Assembly: GCF_012163155.1 (NCBI RefSeq)
Contig: NZ_JAAVUN010000001.1
Coordinates: forward strand, 276,635-340,634
From: Kocuria subflava
Lineage (GTDB): Bacteria; Actinomycetota; Actinomycetes; Actinomycetales; Micrococcaceae
Direction: 5' to 3'
DNA length: 64,000 bases
Shown: piece by piece, positions 59,149 through 64,000 of the stretch
How the letters are laid out: every line of letters starts with the position of its first letter
Numbering within the stretch: the first letter of the stretch is position 1
The notes under the pieces: model-generated
Told to the model about the DNA's origin: nothing
Seen by the model: only the letters and a program-made list of their open reading frames with translations
Database searches by the model: none
Position numbers and translations under genes: made by a program

Positions 59149-60351
59149 GTGATCCAGCCAACAGTAGCCTCGCAGCCCACTCGGCTCTTCTGGAGCCCAC
59201 AGTTGCTGAACTATGACTTCGGCTCATACCACCCCATGCACCCCTCCAGGCTTGATGCCACGTGGCGCCTGGTCCAGGAGTACGGCTTGGATCGTCGGGA
59301 TTCGGTGACTGTGGAGGTCCCGGAGGTGGCTGAGGATGACCACTTGAGGTTGGCGCACACGGCGGATTACGTGACCGCGGTGCGTGAGGTCAGCCAGGAC
59401 CCCACACTGTCCCGCCCGGACAGCGGTTTGGGTACTGAGGACACCCCTGGTTACGCCGGAATCCATGAGGCCTCCGCCAGATTGGCCGGTGGTTCTTTCC
59501 AGGGTGCACAAGCCATCTTGGACGGGACGGTGGTCCGGGCGGTGAATTTTGGTGGTGGCATGCACCATGCGTTTGCGGACAAGGCCAGTGGTTTCTGTGT
59601 CTACAACGACTGCGCTGTAGCCATTCAGCATCTGCTGAACAACGGCGTCAAACGGGTGCTGTACTTGGATGTGGACGGTCACCACGGGGACGGCACGCAG
59701 TCCATCTTTTTGGACAACCCGAACGTGATGACCATTTCCATCCACGAATCCGGGACCACGCTGTTCCCGGGTACGGGGTTTGCCAATGAGATCGGCACCG
59801 GGGAAGCCATGGGCACCTCCGTGAACATCGCCATGCCGCCCACGGCGGAGGATGCCCAATGGTTGCGCGCCTATCACGCTGTGGTGCCGGCGTTGGTTGA
59901 GCAGTTCCGCCCGGAGGTGATCGTCTCCCAGCACGGTTGTGACTCCCACCTGTCCGACCCCCTCACGCACTTGCGCGTCAGCATTGACGGTCAGCGGGAG
60001 ATCATGTTGAACGTGGCGGAGATGGCAGACCGGTTCTGTGAGGGCCGATGGATCGCCACCGGCGGTGGCGGTTACGACTGCTACGACGTCGTCCCCCGGT
60101 CCTGGTCCCACCTGGTGGCGGTGGTCAGTGGCAAACCATTGCCCGTGACCACTCCGATCCCGCCCACCTGGCGGGACTATGTGAAAGAGAACTACGGCGG
60201 CAAGCCCCAGGAGTACATGGGGGACCGGGTGGATCTGTGGTGGCGGTCCTGGGAGGTCGGATTCGATCCCGACGACGACACCGACCGTGTGGTCATGGCC
60301 ACCCGCCGTGAAGTGTTCCCCCAGTGGGGTTTGGACCCCTGGTACGACTGA
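59149..60351 (+). CDS. AcuC-like histone deacetylase family protein
   Basis: A 400-residue zinc-dependent deacetylase. The His pair reads G-G-G-M-H-H-A-F near 140. Metal ligands are in Y-L-D-V-D-G-H-H-G-D-G-T near 178, and late G-G-G-G-Y-D-C-Y-D near 305. In Bacillus AcuC reverses acetylation of acetyl-CoA synthetase; acs is also present in this window, so a shared role in acetate metabolism is reasonable inference. GTG 59149 is chosen over an open frame reaching 58981, because the longer version would start with the tandem repeat and a -10 box precedes 59149. Confidence 0.88.
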   Translation: MIQPTVASQPTRLFWSPQLLNYDFGSYHPMHPSRLDATWRLVQEYGLDRRDSVTVEVPEVAEDDHLRLAHTADYVTAVREVSQDPTLSRPDSGLGTEDTPGYAGIHEASARLAGGSFQGAQAILDGTVVRAVNFGGGMHHAFADKASGFCVYNDCAVAIQHLLNNGVKRVLYLDVDGHHGDGTQSIFLDNPNVMTISIHESGTTLFPGTGFANEIGTGEAMGTSVNIAMPPTAEDAQWLRAYHAVVPALVEQFRPEVIVSQHGCDSHLSDPLTHLRVSIDGQREIMLNVAEMADRFCEGRWIATGGGGYDCYDVVPRSWSHLVAVVSGKPLPVTTPIPPTWRDYVKENYGGKPQEYMGDRVDLWWRSWEVGFDPDDDTDRVVMATRREVFPQWGLDPWYD

Positions 60352-60397
60352 CACCCCGGATGCCGTTGAGTCGCCCCTGACGAGTGGGTGCGGCCGA

Positions 60398-60403
60398 TAG
60401 TCT
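60398..60403 (+). promoter_or_regulatory. -10 box of the ArsR-like gene
   Basis: TAGTCT lies 7 nt before the ATG at 60411 (and 4 nt before an adjoining ATG at 60408), favouring the second ATG. Confidence 0.45.
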
Positions 60404-60410
60404 GGCCATG

Positions 60411-60962
60411 ATGTCATCTGAGATTTTTGCGGTGTTGGCCGATCCCACGCGTCGTGCCCTGTTGGTGGCCCTCTCCACGGGTGAGCGCCCGGTGGGGGAT
60501 CTGGTGGAGGAGGTTGGTGCCTCCCAGCCCACGGTCTCCAAACATCTGCGTATTCTGCGCGAAGCCGCACTGGTTGAGCAGCGTGCGGACGGTCAGCGCC
60601 GCCTGTACCGGGTCAATGCCGCAGGTTTGGAGCCCATCCGGCAGTGGCTGCAGCAGTTCGCAGCACTCACGGCAGCTGACCAGGTCAACCAAACAGGCTC
60701 GAATCCGGTTCAGACACGGGTGGTTCCGCGCCCATCAAGCGCGGTTTCAGGCCAGAGAGGTGCGCTTTCAGACCAGACAGGTTCAGTTCCACGCGAGGCA
60801 GAAGCCGGCCCGTCCAAGGTTGTTCTCCAGCCTGACGGGGCACCTCACACGCCGTCCGTGCCGGTGCTTGATCCCCACGTGGTGCTCCAGTCTGATGAGC
60901 AACCGCGCAGCAGGGGTTTGTTGGCGCAGGTTCTGCGTCGTCGTCGTGGACGATCCGGGTGA
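60411..60962 (+). CDS. ArsR-family winged-helix regulator with repetitive C-terminal tail
   Basis: A 183-residue protein. The first 85 residues are a standard ArsR-type winged helix: L-A-D-P-T-R-R-A-L-L near 8, V-G-A-S-Q-P-T-V-S-K-H-L-R-I-L near 36-50, and a wing. No metal-binding cysteine pair is seen, so it is not an obvious metal sensor. The remaining 95 residues are low-complexity Q/S/P/V/R and do not resemble the family; part is encoded by a 21-bp tandem repeat. It lies between acuC and gdhA; targets unknown. A read-through or frameshifted tail is possible. Confidence 0.75.
   Translation: MSSEIFAVLADPTRRALLVALSTGERPVGDLVEEVGASQPTVSKHLRILREAALVEQRADGQRRLYRVNAAGLEPIRQWLQQFAALTAADQVNQTGSNPVQTRVVPRPSSAVSGQRGALSDQTGSVPREAEAGPSKVVLQPDGAPHTPSVPVLDPHVVLQSDEQPRSRGLLAQVLRRRRGRSG
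60740..60802 (+). repeat. 21-bp imperfect tandem repeat, three units
   Basis: Units at 60740-60760, 60761-60781 and 60782-60802 share a core TTTCAG-x-CCAGA and a final AGG. The first two match at most positions and the third is degenerate. It lies in the tail of the ArsR-like gene. The period of 7 codons equals that of the array at 58996. Confidence 0.6.
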
Positions 60963-61107
60963 AACGGACACGCAAAGTCACCCGTGTGACGCTCCTGCGG
61001 CAGCAGGCCTGAGCCCTCAACTGTCCCCCGGGCGGCTGGTCTGCCAGACTGCTGGGGGTGCATCGGCGGGTCACGCGCTCGATTGCCCCACCCTGATTCA
61101 GAGCTGA

Positions 61108-62475
<1,368 letters not shown>

Positions 62476-62490
62476 TCGCTGGGATGCACG

Positions 62491-62496
62491 TAGGCT
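62491..62496 (+). promoter_or_regulatory. -10 box of the GntR-family gene
   Basis: TAGGCT lies 7 nt before the ATG at 62504. Confidence 0.5.
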
Positions 62497-62503
62497 AAAG
62501 GGC

Positions 62504-63457
62504 ATGGCCACGCATAGAAGAGTCCTCCAATGGTTGGAGAACGAGCTGTTTGACGGGAACCTGGTACTGGGTCAACAACTCCCGACGGACAAGGATCTCG
62601 CCTCCGTGCTGGGCGTGAACCGTGGCACCATGCGTGAAGCCCTCAAGATCCTGGAAGCTCAGGGTGTCTTGCGGCTGTATGAAGGCAGCCGCAAGACCAT
62701 CCTGCCCATGCTGGTGCGGGAGCCCGCAGCCTCTGCGGGCCCCGCTCTCCAGCTGCACATGGCAACGGCGGACTATCCGCTGCGCGACATTGTGCAGACG
62801 CGTGTCCTGTTGGAAACCTGGGCGCTGACCAATGCGGATCACCGTTCTCCGGCCATGGCGGAACTGCGGACCCTGCTGCGTGAAATGGGGCGGGATGACA
62901 TCTCCCTCAAGGAATTCCACCACCTCTACGTGAGCTTCCACATAGCCCTGGTGAAATCCGCGGACAACACGTTGGTGGCAGCGTTGATGTCCGCGCTGCG
63001 GGATTCGATTTACGAATACACCATGGCGCTGGTGGGTCACGTTCCGTTGTGGTCCAAAACCGTGGACCGGATCCGTGCCGAGCACCAGGCGATCTTCTCC
63101 GCCGTGCTGGCCGGGGACAACACCTTGGCTGCGCGTCTGGTGGAGGAACACATCGAGTACCAGTACGTGGAGGCCGGGGTGGACCCAGAGCGCGCTCCGC
63201 GTACCGACGGCATGGAGACCGTTGGTCCCACCACGGGTCCGCTGGCCTCCGGGCGCGTGTGGTCCAACGGGGCGCAACCTGCGGATTCCACAGCGGAGCA
63301 GAGCCCGGTCAAGGAGGCCGTTGCCTTGCAGGTGGCCCGCAACTCCGGGCACGACGTCGACACCCCCGGTGATTCCGAAGCCGTTCAGTCATTACCTGCT
63401 GACGATGACATCCCGGAGGATTTTGCCGCCGGGCGGGATGAACGTCGTACCGGCTGA
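62504..63457 (+). CDS. GntR-family regulator, FadR subfamily
   Basis: A 317-residue regulator. The N-terminal winged helix has Q-L-P-T-D-K-D-L-A-S-V-L-G-V-N-R-G-T-M near 25-43. The FCD effector domain, all-helical with D-x-x-x-R and histidine metal ligands (H-H-L-Y, H-I-A-L, H-Q-A-I), runs from about 80 to 225. Its C-terminal 85 residues are a disordered extension unusual for the subfamily. Effectors are usually small organic or fatty acids; none can be named. It sits after gdhA, which it might control. Confidence 0.85.
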   Translation: MATHRRVLQWLENELFDGNLVLGQQLPTDKDLASVLGVNRGTMREALKILEAQGVLRLYEGSRKTILPMLVREPAASAGPALQLHMATADYPLRDIVQTRVLLETWALTNADHRSPAMAELRTLLREMGRDDISLKEFHHLYVSFHIALVKSADNTLVAALMSALRDSIYEYTMALVGHVPLWSKTVDRIRAEHQAIFSAVLAGDNTLAARLVEEHIEYQYVEAGVDPERAPRTDGMETVGPTTGPLASGRVWSNGAQPADSTAEQSPVKEAVALQVARNSGHDVDTPGDSEAVQSLPADDDIPEDFAAGRDERRTG

Positions 63458-63652
63458 AGCCGGTGAACTCCTCGAATAACGCCGTTGCAGCCGAAACGGG
63501 TAGACTTCCGGGGAACCAATCTTCGAAAGGTCCATTCAGTGGCCTTTCGGTTCCACCCGGTGAACCGCCGTCGTGAGCCGTTTGAGCTCATGAAGACGCA
63601 CGTGACACTGCCATGGCGGGCCGGGCCGACCAGACACAAGTGAGGATCGTCT

Positions 63653-63751
63653 ATGGGCTCCGTCATCAAGAAGCGCCGCAAGCGTATGTCCAAGAAGAAG
63701 CACCGCAAGTTGCTTCGTAAGACCCGCCACCAGCGCCGCAACAAGAAGTGA
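63653..63751 (+). CDS. Small ribosomal protein bS22 (AURKAIP1/COX24 domain)
   Basis: A 32-residue, extremely basic protein: [21 protein letters not shown], then [11 protein letters not shown]. It matches bS22, the tiny actinobacterial 30S subunit protein that binds 16S rRNA near the decoding centre. It falls below ordinary gene-finding length. A GAGGATC site precedes the ATG. A -10-like TAGACT at 63501-63506 would give a leader of about 145 nt, and a strong terminator follows, so it is a single-gene unit. Confidence 0.92.
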   Translation: MGSVIKKRRKRMSKKKHRKLLRKTRHQRRNKK

Positions 63752-63800
63752 TCTTGGGCGCAGATCTGTTGTGGGTCTGCGCTTCCCGGTGCAGCCGGTG

Positions 63801-63848
63801 AAAGCCGTGGGTGGGACACTCCTTTCGAGTGTCCCACCCACGGCTTTT
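63801..63848 (+). terminator. Strong Rho-independent terminator after bS22
   Basis: Perfect 20-bp stem (63801-63820 with 63828-63847), 7-base loop CCTTTCG, ending in TTTT. It is the longest perfect terminator stem with a T-tract in the window, fitting a highly expressed ribosomal gene. Confidence 0.9.
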
Positions 63849-64000
63849 GTGCTGCCGGCACCGGTCCGTCCGTGAAATCACCGGCTATTGATGAGATGAC
63901 ACCCTGTTGCTGGTGATCTCATCATCAGACCTGACTCGTGCCACTTGAGAGCTCCTGGCTGACTTGGCCGGTGTTGTCGCTGGTCAGAGTCCTGTGGCGG
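63849..64000. other. Terminal intergenic sequence
   Basis: No gene, repeat or clear promoter was seen in the last 152 bases; the next gene lies outside the window. Confidence 0.5.

Noticed and set aside
60427..61107. 226-codon frame overlapping the ArsR-like gene and its downstream gap
   Set aside because: It is out of frame with the clear winged-helix sequence and has R/Q/W-rich composition without a domain. It was noted only because it makes the 21-bp repeat visible as heptads.

Overview
This window looks like chromosomal DNA from a GC-rich actinobacterium, most likely Micrococcales (Micrococcaceae-like). The signs are codon use with G/C at third positions, many GTG and TTG starts, a DUF3073 protein, the 32-residue ribosomal protein bS22, a cAMP-receptor-type Crp regulator, a MarP-like serine protease, a HspR-type (HAIR) operator before clpB, and the actinobacterial tad/helicase neighbourhood. 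I cannot name the genus from sequence alone. There is no rRNA, insertion sequence, prophage or CRISPR array; one tRNA is present (tRNA-Pro CGG).

Layout. 1-4.7 kb: the end of an alanine/sodium symporter, a hexose-6-phosphate mutarotase, a DoxX protein and a DEAD-box RNA helicase behind a long structured leader. 4.8-7.4 kb is a small accessory patch: a VbhA/Fic toxin-antitoxin pair, then a TetR regulator divergent from an NAD(P)-dependent epimerase-like gene. 7.5-15.3 kb: a tandem two-domain HAD hydrolase, a CDF metal exporter, a membrane protein coupled to a CDP-alcohol phosphatidyltransferase, a GNAT enzyme, clpB and DUF3073. 15.4-22.5 kb is a purine biosynthesis region: purF-purM on the minus strand and purD-purC on the plus strand, with an asparaginase and an SCP2-like gene between. 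22.6-22.9 kb holds what looks like a structured non-coding RNA, followed by tRNA-Pro on the other strand.

23.1-36.3 kb: a class A penicillin-binding protein with a metallophosphoesterase, a DUF4177-like protein, RidA, a Nudix-like protein, Crp, a MarP-like membrane serine protease, acetyl-CoA synthetase, endonuclease III, a CoA-type Nudix hydrolase and a family A DNA polymerase. 36.4-44.2 kb: a complete tad (Flp pilus) operon (tadZ-tadA-tadB-tadC-flp-tadE and an Rv3654c-like gene) convergent with the DEAH helicase that habitually accompanies it. 44.3-53.8 kb: two PPOX-fold paralogues around TrhO and a methyltransferase, then topA, a Ppx/GppA phosphatase, a TIM-barrel isomerase and proC. 53.8-54.6 kb: an orphan membrane gene flanked by two copies of a 57-bp palindromic repeat. 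54.6-64 kb: a CPBP protease, an esterase, KtrA/KtrB potassium uptake, an AcuC-type deacetylase, an ArsR-like regulator with a repetitive tail, glutamate dehydrogenase, a FadR-type GntR regulator and bS22.

Two window-wide patterns stand out. First, at least 17 genes carry a TANNNT-like -10 box 6-7 nt before their start codon, so their mRNAs are probably leaderless; this also settles several start choices. Second, short tandem repeats whose unit is a multiple of three (15 or 21 bp) occur at three places. The least explained element is the structured RNA at about 22.6-22.9 kb.
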